Of a DNA stretch of 64,000 nt, positions 32,887-44,021 are shown piece after piece. Position numbers and translations under genes: made by a program. The notes below the pieces were generated by a model. That model searched no databases and had not been told where the DNA came from. It was given only the letters and a program-made list of their open reading frames with translations. The DNA is from Selaginella moellendorffii (Eukaryota; Streptophyta; Lycopodiopsida; Selaginellales; Selaginellaceae): the NCBI RefSeq assembly GCF_000143415.4, contig NW_003314333.1, positions 434,001 through 498,000 of the forward strand, in the 5' to 3' direction. Numbering within the stretch: position 1 is the stretch's first letter; each line of letters begins with the position of its first letter.

Positions 32887-35800
32887 CTACAACTCAGCAA
32901 TAGTAAGGCTTGCTTGGTGTATATGAATATCCACTTTAGGATCCTGGTGCAAGATGTTGATGAAGATGTAGTACATATGCTTGCAAGGAGCATATGCCTT
33001 CTCATGTTCCTCGCACTTCGTAAAGTCTGGACATGTGCAAGAAGGAAAGTCGTGAATGGCAATTGTGTACTCTCCACCTTCTGTTTTGACTGTGTACTCC
33101 TTTGCAAGCGCAGTGATGTACTTCGTGGAGAGAATCTCACACTCAAGTGTTTGAGCCAAGTTTATTTTACCTTGCTTCTGCTTGGAGACGGTACCAATAA
33201 ATTTAACTACCTTACCTTTTCGTGCTGGCCTCCTGTGCATCTCTGTAGGAATAGTCCTGCTCCTGTCACTCATGTTTCCAACTCTCCTCTTAAGATTAAA
33301 ACCAGATTTCTCAAGGTTTTCAATCTCATCCGAGGTGAGCACGACCCCATTAGCAACCGGCCATTCTTTAGGTACTGCATCAGGTTTAGTCACTATAGTG
33401 TCTTCAAGCCGCTTCGTATAGTTGGCATCGGTGTTGCAACAATATAGCCAGCACCATCTTGAAAATCTTGCTTGCTTTCGTTCCCCATAGAAACATGGGG
33501 CTGGAACAGAAGCAAAATTTTCACCACGAATCCAGGCCCAACACTTGCCCCTCAGAAGCATCCCCACACACCTTACATTTGATTTTGCTGGCATGCGTCG
33601 GATTGCCCATTGCTTCAGCTCCACGCTACGGTAAGCAATTTCAACCTGTTGCGATGCACTCTCTTCATCAGCCACTTGAGGTGGCTCGGTCCGAGAGCAG
33701 TGTCTTGGAGCAGAATGGTACTCAACATCAAGCCTGTGAGAGCTTTTTGCTCCAAGGTTCGTACCAACATCTTCCCCAGCAAAGGAAAAACGACGCTTTG
33801 AGCGGACAGTCTTCATATCACCAATAGAAGCTCAGGGAGTGTACTCTATAGATGTGCCACGGACCACTTCCTTAACTGCAGTTGCCACTGTTCGGGCGGG
33901 TGGAGTTAATTTTCTCTTCATCCTATCATGTAACATCTCAACAGAAGGCCCTGTTCCCATGTATCTTCCTTCCTTGAATGCCAGTGCTTTTGAAGATTGC
34001 TCTATAGCACGTATCAAATCTGATAGACAGGCTTCGTATAGACTCATTTTCCCTTTCCCTGCAGAGGAACGCCAACTCCAATGCTTGCTTTCGGAGAGAT
34101 TCACGGTTGAGGTGTATGCGAGGTCCTCAAGTGGTTGATCCTAATGGAAAAGGCAATATTAAAAGGTAATAAAAGGAGAAAAAAAAATATAAACCAACCT
34201 AAAAAGAGTGATGTCCCCATTGGAACATCCTAACTTCCCACCATCCTAACCATGACTCAAGTTGTGGTAGGCAACTTATGTCTGAATGGCCATCTTCACG
34301 CCACCACATTCAGATCTTGTTTGCTTTTGCCTCATGCTCTTCTTCAGAAGGTGCAACTTGCCATTGTTTGCACAACTCCTTAAATATTGATTGAAACTAT
34401 GGCTTGATAAGGTGGCAGTGCTGGTTTAGGCTTTGAGCCCAATGGAACTCACAAGTCCTCTCACAACCTTCCAATGGTTGACCATTCCCAAAAACTACTC
34501 GGATACCATTCCAGTTTGCACCAGCCCCATCTGCCATGAAACCACGAAAGTTTGCAGGCTTACCAGTCCACTTTAGGACAATATCAGAGAGGGACTTCCA
34601 AAATATTTCTTATGCTGTCTGGTCTTGTACTTTAAACTTTGCTGTCGCAATTGTTAAGTTACAACGTAGCCTATGAAAGCATAAATATTATAACAATTTC
34701 AATATAATGAGAATAAAAATTACCTTGGATCATACACATGAGCTCCCATGGTTGTCCAACCGGATACACGCTCCATATGGTCAAAATGTACCCATGCATT
34801 TGCAAGGTCACTGGACCCAAACATGTCCATTTGGGAGACAAGATCTACGCCAGAGGTAGGGCCCATGGTAGACATTTTGAAGACGAAGGGGCGCTCTTGC
34901 TCATTCACAACTTAGTCTGGAAACAAACTTCCATGGATGAACTTGTATGGACAGGTCCGTTTCAATTCAAGGATGGAGTCAATTTTTGATTGCAACTTCC
35001 CCTCTCGAGATTCACACATCCAAGATTTTATCCTAAACAATATAATGTAAGAAAAAATTATTATTATAATGTATGAAAAATAACGGATGTACCTCCTTAG
35101 GCTAGTAACAAGTTGTACTCCTTGTAGTAAGTCCCGCAAGCTAGCCTCGTTTAGTTGAGTCTTTTGGCAACCTGGATTGAGTAAGGTATTTGCGATAAAA
35201 TCCTTGAGGACGGTCTTCTGAACATGCTTCGGAGTTGCAGATGAGTTTCTCATAGTCTCTTCCTGTATAGCATATTTGAAACAGTTGAGAGAACTCCTTT
35301 GTATCCCTTCCTGCATTGGATACATACGTGTGCCAACATGCACTGCAGCTCTTCCAGCCACTCCATCTCGTGGAAGAAAGTAGTACATCTTGGCCTCGTA
35401 AATAGCATGACATAGAGGAGCATTTTTGCAGAATCGACATTTGAATCCAACAGCAATGGTGTCACAGGCTGGAGGATTGACTGCAGACCCTTCGAAAAAT
35501 AGAGTTTCTAGAGCGGTCTCGATTGCATGCTTCATCCACACAATCTAAATGCCCGCTACAATGAACTATAGACACTGTGCCTTCAAAATGTTGGAGATGT
35601 GTGGTCTTGATCTTGCACCAATTGTGGACATCCTGCTTGGTTTCCATCCCCTTCCATTTGGAACCTGTGCTGCTGACAAAAGGTGGTAGCTCGAAAAAAA
35701 TGTTGCCATTGTAGGAGGATGGAAGCTCACTCATAAGCCTATACAAAAACAAGTGCACGTCAATTGAGAGGTGTGAAAACTGGAAAGCATTGCTAACGGC

Positions 35801-36211
35801 TTTGAATATTGCTGAAGTTGGAGTTGGAGTTGGAGCTGGAGCTGGTGAATTTGGCGCCGACACTAGCATGATATCTCCACTTGAACTAGAAGAGGACAAA
35901 AGGATAACGACTAACTCTTGCTTCACATTCACTTTCGCTAGAGCGCATTTTGGCATTTTGACTGGAGATCTGAACACTCGAATCTCCTTCAACTTGGAAT
36001 TTTGTAAATCCCATTGTTGTCCACCCTCGCCCACACTAGAAAGAAAAAACTCCGAGTATGCAACTATACCAGTGTCGTTGCGGATCACAGCCTCTAAAGA
36101 AATAGAGCCAAGACGAAGATCAAAACGCCGACATAAAAAACTTTCAGAAACAATACTCTGAGAGAATGAAAGAGGTGGGTGATCTCGAAAATGAAGAAGA
36201 AACCTCTCCAT
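32887..36211 (-). pseudogene. SWIM-type transposase gene, copy B
   Basis: Homologous along its whole length to copy A. It starts at 36211 (MERFLLHF) with RRFDLRLGSISLE and NGNIFFELPP, and a Cys-rich region near 35420. Next come NFRGFMADGAGANW with CEFHWAQS, then WSWRSSAGKGK and VRCVGMLLRGKC. It ends in a SWIM finger CTCPDFTKC...CKHMYYIF. Introns correspond to those of copy A (for example near 35092-35031 and 34724-34680). Decay includes a 1-bp frameshift near 35490 and stops at about 34912, 34620, 34405 and 33830, several of them TAA/TAG/TGA where Gln or Arg codons are expected. No methyltransferase partner or GGTTCG array accompanies it. Confidence 0.75.
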
Positions 36212-36239
36212 CCTTCTCAATAGGTTTTGGAGTTCTCTC

Positions 36240-37020
36240 TCTTTATGCTACTTGTAAAAATCTATAGTGAAACATAATTGAAATTTAAATAGAGTAATAA
36301 GAAGACAATGTACAAAATGAATTTAAATTCTATAGCAAATTTAACATGTGTAAGTGTGACAGTATTAATATTACTGTCATCTATTATGATGTCTAATGCA
36401 TGTATACACATAGATCCAAGGAAAGATTTTCAGCACGTGAAGTTTGATAGTTAATAATGATACCAATAATGACATTCTGCTATAACGTGTCAAACCAAGA
36501 GATCCAATCTAACTATCAGCACGTGTGATATGTCAAGTTGTCAAATTTTAAGTGGTAGATGATAATAAATCTTGTCAAATCTTATTCTTCAATGACAGAT
36601 TTGATTTGTAGTACAACTCAAGTTTTATCCATAATTGTGAACACTACTCAATGACATTTAAAGCACGTGCCTATTGTTTAGGATCTAATACAACGCAAAA
36701 TAAATTTCTGGATGAGGATTCATCCATTCATAGATGGATATAGTACAACATATTTTAATGTGCCTTATTTATACTCTTTGAAGTTCTTGTAACGATTCCA
36801 AAATATGTACAAAATATTGATGAGAATGCATCCTTTCTAGATAATTTGTAAAATATAATATCATATCTCTAATAACAGAAATGTTGATAGGTGCTAGTTA
36901 TACCATCATTAAAATATACAAAATAAAGAAGCATAATTTACATATAATAATAATGATAAGATAAAATAAGATCAAAGATATTGTGATGGTTGAGATTTAG
37001 GTTATTCGGAATGAACGGCC
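36240..37020. other. AT-rich flank of copy B, no gene seen
   Basis: No frame over 60 codons. Contains several GCACGTG motifs (near 36436, 36510, 36663) but nothing classifiable. Confidence 0.4.
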
Positions 37021-37024
37021 AGGA

Positions 37025-37090
37025 TTAGAGATTGGTTAGGGTTAGGGCAGCCGTCAGGATTAGGGTTAGGGTAGCCGCCAAGATTAGGTT
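37025..37090. repeat. Telomere-like interstitial repeat
   Basis: GGTTAGGGTTAGGG and ATTAGGGTTAGGGTAG units, close to plant/animal telomere repeats, separated by CAGCCGYC. Possibly a repaired break or an element end. Confidence 0.6.
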
Positions 37091-37095
37091 ACTGT

Positions 37096-37400
37096 TCACA
37101 TTGTGAGTGGAGCGCGCAAGAGATCGAGAGATTGAGCGCGAAGGAGATCGAGAGATTGAGCGTGAAGGAGATCGAGCGATTGAGCGAGCGAGAGATCGAG
37201 AGATTGCATGAGCGGGAGAGATTGAGCGCGTGAGCGGGAGAGTTTGAGCGTGCGAGCGGGAGAGATTGAGCACGCGAGCGGGAGAGATTGAGCACGTGAG
37301 CGGGAGAGATTGAGCACGCGAGCAGGAGAGTTCCAGAGAGATTGAGTGCGTGAGCAGGAGAGATTGAGTGCACGAGCGGGAGAGATTGAGCGCACAAGAA
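37096..37400. repeat. GA-rich minisatellite
   Basis: Imperfect tandem units of GAGAGATTGAGCGCG and GAGCGGGAGAGATTGAGC type, about 15 near the left and about 28 bp further right. The matching minus-strand frames (RSISRSLARS...) are repeat artefacts. Confidence 0.8.
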
Positions 37401-37544
37401 ATCTAGCACAATCAAGAAATCGAGGGAGGAAAGATGCCACCAAGGGTAAGTTTTGATTTGATTGCTTCCACTTCCATTTTTTGAGTCCATTTCTTCCATT
37501 CCATTGCTTCCCTTTTTTTTTCGTGATTGCTTCTTTGCTGCCCG

Positions 37545-37830
37545 AGGTCGAGCATGGGCCGGCCACCTCAGGCAGTTTTGCTTGCCGAGGTTATTCAAAT
37601 AACCTCGGCCCCTCGGCGAGCAAAACTGCCCGAGGTCGAGCTCGGGCCGGCCACCTCGGGCACTTTGGCTGCCCAAGGGGCCGAGGTTATTCAAATAACC
37701 TCGGCCCCTCCGGCCCCTAAAGTGCCCGAGGTCGAGCTCGGGCCAGCCACCTCAGGCACTTCGGTGGCCACCTGTTATTTGAATAACCTCGGCCCCCTAG
37801 GCAACCAAAGTGCCCGAGGTGGAGTCTAGG
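37545..37830. repeat. About 100-bp tandem unit carrying a CCGAGGTTATT palindrome
   Basis: Three units each contain GCCGAGGTTATT...AATAACCTCGGC (near 37586, 37682, 37770) plus GCCCGAGGTCGAGC and GGCCGGCCACCTC. Arms pair within each unit, and neighbouring units also pair. GC-rich inside an AT-rich setting. No coding. Confidence 0.75.
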
Positions 37831-37949
37831 CCCACTTGATTTATTTTTTCTCTTTGACTGTTTGAATTTCTCATTATCTTTATTTAGTTTGACTAACAAA
37901 AATTTATGCGGGCTATGCGGAACGCAACGGACTCATATTACAAGCAAAT

Positions 37950-38143
37950 TGTAAGCTCCTGAGTTTGGACTTCCCGGGAGGTCACCCAGCCCAGTACTAT
38001 TCAAACCCAAAGACGCTTAACTCCAACTATCCTAAGACCCTTAACCGATTGGAAAAGGGACTGCACTCTTTTTTATGGGCCCTTTCCCTCTATATTTGAA
38101 CCCCATGGACCGTCTCTCAAGTCGTTCTCTTTGGTTGCTTACA
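37950..38143 (-). mobile_element. Solo LTR of a TRIM element
   Basis: A 194-bp TGTAAG...CTTACA segment is homologous in reverse to the LTRs of the TRIM at 45789-46506. Flanks are CAAAT and CAAAC, a likely duplication with one change. Removing it joins YYKQ to TRVYVPEGELRK, restoring a credible integrase upstream region. Confidence 0.8.
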
Positions 38144-38687
38144 CAAACGAGGGTGTATGTTCCAGAAGGGGAACTAAGGAAGGTGGCCTTAGAAGAGTGT
38201 CATGACGGACCTCTTGTGGGACACGGCGGAGTGCCCAAGACGATGGGCTTACTCAAGAGGATGTACCATTGGCCAGATATGGTTAAGGACGTCCAAGACT
38301 ATGTAAAGACATGTCCAACATGTCAGCAGGTAAAAGCCGTGACTAAGGCTAGTGGGGGCTTGTTGCAAAGCATCCCAATTCCAGATCGTCCGTGGAAATG
38401 TCTTACGATGGACTTCATCACGGGACTCCCCCCAAGCGAGGGGTTTGATGCGATATTTGTGGTGGTGGACCGATTTTCAAAAATGGCACATTTCATACCC
38501 ACCACAACGGAGGTGGATGCGGAAGGTGTGGCGAAGCTATTCTTCGAACAAGTGGTTTGAGTGCGGGGAAGACCGGAAGAGATCATCTCAGATCAAGATA
38601 AGATCTTTACCAGTAGGTTCTGGAGGACTCTCCTGGAACAGTATCACACCAAGTTGAAATTCAGCACAGCCTATCACCCACAGACAG

Positions 38688-38733
38688 GTATGGGGTATTA
38701 AGTCAAGTTGTTGGCACTAACACTTCTTGACAA
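38688..38733 (+). other. Intron-like insertion in integrase, 3' splice site AG changed to AA
   Basis: Between YHPQT and DGQTERV lie 46 bp starting GTATGG, with a branch-point-like CACTAAC, ending ACAA. Removal gives CACAGACAG+ACGGACAAACG, i.e. HPQTDGQTERVNR in frame. Confidence 0.6.
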
Positions 38734-39151
38734 ACGGACAAACGGAAAGGGTGAATAGGCAGCTAGAGGATTATTTGCGATGCTATGTCTCGGGAGACCA
38801 GACCGATTGGGTAAGTCATTTGGGACTTGTGGAAATGTGTTATAACAACTCCCCACATTCGAGTATCGGGGTGAGTCCATGGGAAGTCATCAATGGGCGA
38901 GCTATTGAAGGTCCTGTGGAACTCGGCGTGGCCGAGTATCATGGAGAGTTGCCCGCAGTGGAGGCATTCACGGCGAAAAGACTCAGCATTTGGAATCTAG
39001 TGAGGGATTCCTTGGAATGGGCTCAACAAAGGCAAACCAAATACGCAAACCAGAAGCGTCGGGATGTAGAGTTCCAAGCTGGGGAGAAGGTGTGGCTGAA
39101 CACCAAGAACCTCAGACTACCAAGTGGGATCAGCCGAAAGTTGACCCAAAG

Positions 39152-39203
39152 GTAAAGATGCATGTATTCCTGTAAATGAATTGATCTTGAGTTCCTTAAG
39201 CAG
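39152..39203 (+). other. Spliceosomal-type intron in integrase, 52 bp
   Basis: AAAG|GTAAAGATG...CTTAAGCAG|GTTCGCGG. Removal joins KLTQ-R-FAGPYEI in frame at a conserved spot. Its size and signals match the host introns in this window. Confidence 0.7.
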
Positions 39204-39954
39204 GTTCGCGGGGCCTTACGAGATTGAGGCACGAATCGGTAAAGTGGCTTACCGACTCTGACTTCCTCGAGAGATGGGGAAGATGCACCCAGTGTTCCAC
39301 AGTGAACTTACTCAAGCCGTACTTTGAGGATCCGCTTCGCAAGGACCAAGTGAGACCTTTACCTGAGGTTATCCAAGGGGAAGAGGAATACGAAGTTGAG
39401 GCCATCCTCAATGCGCACAAGAACAAGCGACAAGGACGCGAGGTGAGAGAGTTCCATGTGAAGTGGAAAGGATTTCCACACTGCGAAGCAACATGGGAAC
39501 CGGAGGAGAACCTAGCGAACGCGCGAGATCTAGTGGAGGAATTTCTGCAAGGCAGAACTCTATGTACTTATACTTATACAAAGTTCAATTAAAAATATCA
39601 ATTTGCAAAGTTGAGCAAGTGGCATATGTTGGGATCCGAAGGCGCGCTGAAGGTAAGCTAATTAGCATGGGTTGGATAGGTCGACCAGGCGGAGGGCACT
39701 ACGCCCGACTCCCCGCGGGGATGTCGAATCCGTAGACGTATTCTAGGGAAGTTGGGTTCGAGTCCCAACCCCCTAGTAAAGCAAGGCTGGGTTCAAGTCC
39801 CAACCCCATACTAGGGCGTGGTGAGGTGAGGGGTATAGGGACACCTATATTCCATTGTCATGGGCTCTTGGCCAGGGAGGCTAACTTAGGCACACTGCTA
39901 AGTGGGGGGATGCCCCCGGAGACATGGTCAACAAGTCGTAGGATAAAACGAGAC

Positions 39955-39995
39955 GTTCGATGTGGGCATCGAACTTCTTCTATGGGTGGTGGAGT
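39955..39995 (+). promoter_or_regulatory. Chromovirus stem-loop and polypurine tract
   Basis: GTTCGATG-TGGG-CATCGAAC forms an 8-bp stem, followed by TATGGGTGGTGGAGT directly before the 3' LTR. The same arrangement occurs in the LARD. Confidence 0.7.
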
Positions 39996-41118
39996 TGTAA
40001 GGAACCAACTCGCCGAGGTGTCGTAGGCTAAAGGAACCAAGCATGACCAAAATGACAAAGAGTTCATCGGATGGGACCAAGTCGAAGATTGAGTCCAAGA
40101 CCGACTCTAGGACCGAGTTCGAGATAGAGTCCAGAATCGAGTCCGAGTTCGAGACCAAGTTTGAGACGGAGTCCGAGATCCGAAATCGGGTCTGAGACCG
40201 AGTCCGAGGTTGAGTCCGAGGTCGGGTCCGAGATCGGGTCCGAGATCGAGTCCGAGATCGAGTCCGAGACCGAATCCGAAGTCGGATCCGAAATCGGGTC
40301 CAAGATCAAGCCAAAGACTAAGTCCAAATACTAATACGGGTCAAGGGGTGAAAGCCCAAAGCATGCGTCTCCCGGGGGGGGGTTGCAGGGGGTTCCAAAA
40401 GTATAGTAGGGATAGTGAGGTCCAGGAACCAGTCTTGAAGGAACTCTCCAGTGGTGCTTCCAAACTGACTTGAGGTTGAGACTGGGGCCGAAGGGCCTTG
40501 GGTGGGAGTGAGCATGGGCTTGAGTGGTGCTGGAGGGGCCACCCAGGGAAGTGCTCAAGAGCAGCTCCCACTCCCGAAAGGGAAACCGACTGTGGTGCTC
40601 CGGGCTCATGTGGAGTGGTGCCCCACTTGAGTACCTTGTGGCTCATTGGTCCTCTCCCTTCCTAGGGGCTTGGGCCTTCCCTTCGGGATGGAAGTGGGGG
40701 GGTAGAGGTACCCATACCGGGCCATTAGGCTACGGTGTTTTGCCCCGACGTCCCGAAGCAAGTGTTGCACCCAAGACTTGGGAGTTAGAGGGTCCCATGA
40801 TCAAGTCTTGTGGTACCAAGGGGTGTTAGGAATCTGGAGGCTTGGTGTGCTTGGCTGCTTGTGCCTGCGGGGAGTGTAGCAGAACCTTAAGTCCAGTCTA
40901 ACCCGGGGAGGGGGATTGGGAGAGATTTGGGAATCTATAGATGGATGGCTAACCCTCCATTGCTCGTGCAGTGAGTAGCTGAAACCAAGTAGGACCAAGT
41001 AGGAGCTGGTACCATAGGCGGGAGCCTTGGCGAGGGAACTTAGCACAAGCCAAGGCAGAGTTGGTCAGATAGACAAGGTAAACTAGCAAATTGGAAAGGA
41101 AAAATTTGTGGCTTACAA
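39996..41118 (+). repeat. Chromovirus 3' LTR, 1123 bp
   Basis: TGTAAGGAACC...GGCTTACA. Includes a CCGAGT-type array (40080-40330). It serves as a clean reference for the damaged LTR at 724-1886. Confidence 0.85.
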
Positions 41119-41891
41119 CAACCTAGTGGTAAAACTCACTACCATTTTTTTGCTCTTAACCCTAGCTATAAAGTTTAATCTAGAGCTTCATCAACTTGAT
41201 GTGAGATCTATGTCTCTCAATGGTGACCTCCACAAAGAGGTCTACATCGCTCAACCTACCGACTTTGTGTGTGCTGGCCAAGTGATATAGCATTAAACAA
41301 TTGCCTCATATGTGGTACAACAAAATTGATTCTTATCTAATTTTTCTTGGCTTTATGTGCAGCACAATAGACACAAATCTCTACATATACAAGCAAGACC
41401 ATGGATTTTTCTTCTTATGTCTCTATGTAGATGATACCATACTCACCTCCAATGAGTTTTATCTTCTCAATTAGATCTCTCTTTTCATGGTTTGAGATGA
41501 TTGATCTTGGCAAGCTATACTATTGCTTGGGCATCTGAGTTCACAAAGATAGGAAAAATGGGATTCTAGAACTCTCTCAGGCCAAATACATCACAAAATA
41601 TCCTCAAGAGGTACCCCCTTGCCTCACACTAACTCTATTACTACACCTATGGAAGTTGGCATCAAGCTTTCCAAAGCAACTCTAGATGATCCAGCTCTTG
41701 AGGAAGAGAATTAAAGACCCTATGGACCCATTATTGGGAATTTAATCTACCTAGCGGTTTTAAGCTGACCTGATCAGGTTGTGTGGCAAAGTATCCAAGA
41801 TTAGCTTATTGGGCAGCAACTAAATGGATCATGTGATATGTTTCTAGAACTTGAGACTTATCTGTATAATATTTGAAAGGCAAGAACTCAA
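41119..41891 (+). pseudogene. Ty1/Copia reverse transcriptase, 3' half
   Basis: Starts immediately after the chromovirus LTR with LVVKLTTIFLLLTLAI, then LELHQLDVRSMSLNGDLHKEVYI. Later it has the catalytic YVDD (LCLYVDDTILTS) near 41430 and MIDLGKLYYCLGI. Heavily broken. Joined to the 1887-2960 fragment it makes a continuous TKTYS-(P)-VVKLTTI Copia sequence. Confidence 0.8.
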
Positions 41892-43504
41892 TGTTAGTTA
41901 TAAATTTTCTTTGCCAATTTACGTTGTTTATCTGACCACTTTTGCCTTGGCTTTCATTAATTTCCCTTGCCAAGGTTTTTTCTTATCATACCAACTCTAG
42001 CTTGGTCTTACTTAGATTCAATTAATTATTACATAAGTAATAAAGTGTTAGTCAACTTTTCACAAGTTCCTAAACTCTCTCCTAATCCCCCTCCCCGGAT
42101 TAGATTGGATTTAAAATTCACTTACACTCCCCACAAGCACAAACAACCAAGCATATAAAGCCTTTAGGTTTTCAACATCCCATGTACAAAAGACTTAAAC
42201 ATAGAATCTTTTAAATCCCAAGCCTTGGGTGTATCTCTTAGTCCAAGACATTAGAGGAAAATACAATAGCTTAATAGCCGGTATAGGTACTTCAATTCCC
42301 CACCTTTACATATAAGCTCTTGAATTTAAACTTCCCAACCCAGTACTATTCAAACTTAAGGACACTTAACCCTAAATACCCCAAGACCCTTAACCAATTG
42401 AAAGAGGGGGTGCACTTTTGTTCATGAGCCCTTTCCCTCTATATTTGAACTCTATAGATCGTCTCTCAAATTGTTTTCTTTTGTTGCTTATAATCCACCA
42501 TGCTTTCCTACAAGTTCACGCCCTCGTGAACAGAAGCTGAGAGCCACAGCTCTCTCGAGAGCCCCGCTCTCTTGACACCCTACCTCTCGTCCACCATGCT
42601 TTCCTACAAGTTCACACTCTCGTGAACGGAAGCTAAGAGCCACAGCTCTCTCGAGAGCCTCATTATCGAGGGCATGAACAGAAGCTGAGAGCCACAGCTC
42701 TCTCGAGAGCCCTGCTCTCTTGACACCCTACCCCTCGTCCACCACGCTTTCCTACAAGTTCACACCCTCGTGAACAGAAGCTAAGAGCCACAGCTCTCCC
42801 AAGAGCCCCGTTCTCTTGACACCCTACCCCTCAGGTCGAGCCTAGTGGGAGCAAATTGGACCAGCCAGATGTTAATCAACATGTAGTGTAATTCCCCTAG
42901 CCAACCAACAGAGTCAGACCTGAGACCCCTTTGATACGAAATGTAAACTCTTGAATTTGGACTTCTCGAGAGGTCACCTAGCCTAGTACTGTTTAAACTC
43001 AAGGACACTTAACCCCAAATATCCTAAGAGCTTTAACCGATTGGAAAAGGAGGTGCACTTTTGTTCATAGGCCGTTTCCCTTTATATTTAAACCTCATAG
43101 ATTGTCTTTTTAAGTCATTCTTTTTTATTGCTTATAGGGAAGTCCTAAGCCCTTAGAAAAGGGCAAGGACTAATGAGCCTCATAGCACTCAAGTATGGTA
43201 TAAGTTCACTTGAGTTGAGAGTACTGTAATTGGTTTTCCTTTCAAAGTGGGAGTTACTCTTGAGTACTTCCTTGAGGAGCCTTTCTGGCAATCCTCAAGT
43301 ATGTAAGAATTCCTTTAAAATTGAATCCTTAGCCTCACTATCCCTACTATCTTTTAGAATTCCCCATCTGACCAAATCTTGGCTTTTGAACTTGATCTTG
43401 GACTTAGTCTGGGACTCAATTTCATTTGATGAAATCTTTATCATTTCAATTATGGTTTTAGGGATCCTTCAGTTTACAACATCTCAGAGAGTTGATTCCT
43501 TACA
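41892..43504 (-). repeat. Old chromovirus LTR split by a TRIM
   Basis: Diverged copy of the 724-1886 LTR (TGTTAG...CCTTACA), AT-shifted, interrupted at 42311-43136. Polypurine-like sequence follows at 43505 on the minus strand, so this is a 3' LTR. Confidence 0.7.
42311..43136 (-). mobile_element. Old TRIM element nested in the LTR
   Basis: LTRs at about 42311-42492 and 42942-43136. A decayed primer site (TCGTATCAAAGG on the minus strand) adjoins the right LTR. The interior has several copies of the GAGAGCCACAGCTCTCTCGAG block also found in the TRIM at 45789. No clear target duplication remains. Confidence 0.7.
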
Positions 43505-44021
43505 ACTCTACCACCCATAGAAAAATTTCAATACCCACATTGAACATATGTATTCAATTCTATAACTTGTTGACCATGGCATTAAGGGCATCCCCCCCAT
43601 TTAGTGGTGTGCCTAAGTCAGCCTCCCCAACTAAGAGCTCATTATAATGAGATATAGATATCTTTATACCCCTCTCCTCACCTTGCCCTAGACTTGAACC
43701 TAACCCTATTTTATTAGAGAGTTAAAACTTGAACCCAACCTTTATAAAATATATCTATAGATTAACATCCTCTTGAGGAGTTGGGTGTAGCTCTCTATGT
43801 CTGATTGACTTAATTAAACCCATGCTAATTAACTTACCTTTAGCACACCTTTGGAACTCAATATAGATCCATCTCCACTCCCACCCAAGGCCACTAACCT
43901 ACAATCCCAACCTCAAATCAATTTTGAAGCACCATTAAAGAGTTCCTTTGAGATTGATTCCTAGACTTCACTATCCCTACTATACTTTACTTTTGGAACC
44001 CCCACCCTATGACTACACCTT
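43505..44021 (-). other. Chromovirus internal and LTR remnants
   Basis: 43505-43850 corresponds in reverse to the non-coding sequence before the 3' LTR at 39640-39990. 43900-44015 resembles an LTR piece (near 40400-40510 reversed). No genes. Confidence 0.55.

Larger units (their letters stand above)
38149..39592 (+). pseudogene. Chromovirus integrase and chromodomain
   Basis: The order is an H2C2 zinc finger (HDGPLVGHGG...YHWPDM...TCPTCQQVK), integrase core with LTMDFITGLP and VVVDRFSKM, SDQDKIFTSRFW, then YHPQT...NGQTERVNRQLEDY. The integrase C-terminus has LNTKNLRLP and GPYEIEARIGKVAYR. The end is a chromodomain (EVEAILNAHKN...FHVKWKGFPHCEATWEPEENL), which in this family targets integration to marked chromatin. 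Defects are TGA at 38558-38560, a TGA near 39252 and a 1-bp insertion near 39309. Two intron-like insertions are listed separately. Confidence 0.85.
37890..41118 (+). mobile_element. Chromovirus (Ty3/Gypsy), 5'-truncated, with 3' LTR
   Basis: It holds the end of pol (integrase and chromodomain), non-coding sequence, a polypurine tract and a 1123-bp 3' LTR. The left boundary is estimated from coding potential (MRAMRNATDSYYKQ) just before a nested solo LTR. Gag, protease and reverse transcriptase are absent here. The LTR family is that of 724-1886. Confidence 0.75.

Noticed and set aside
37089-37694. Minus-strand frames rich in RSISRSLARS
   Set aside because: Translation of a GA-rich minisatellite; no start context, no domain.
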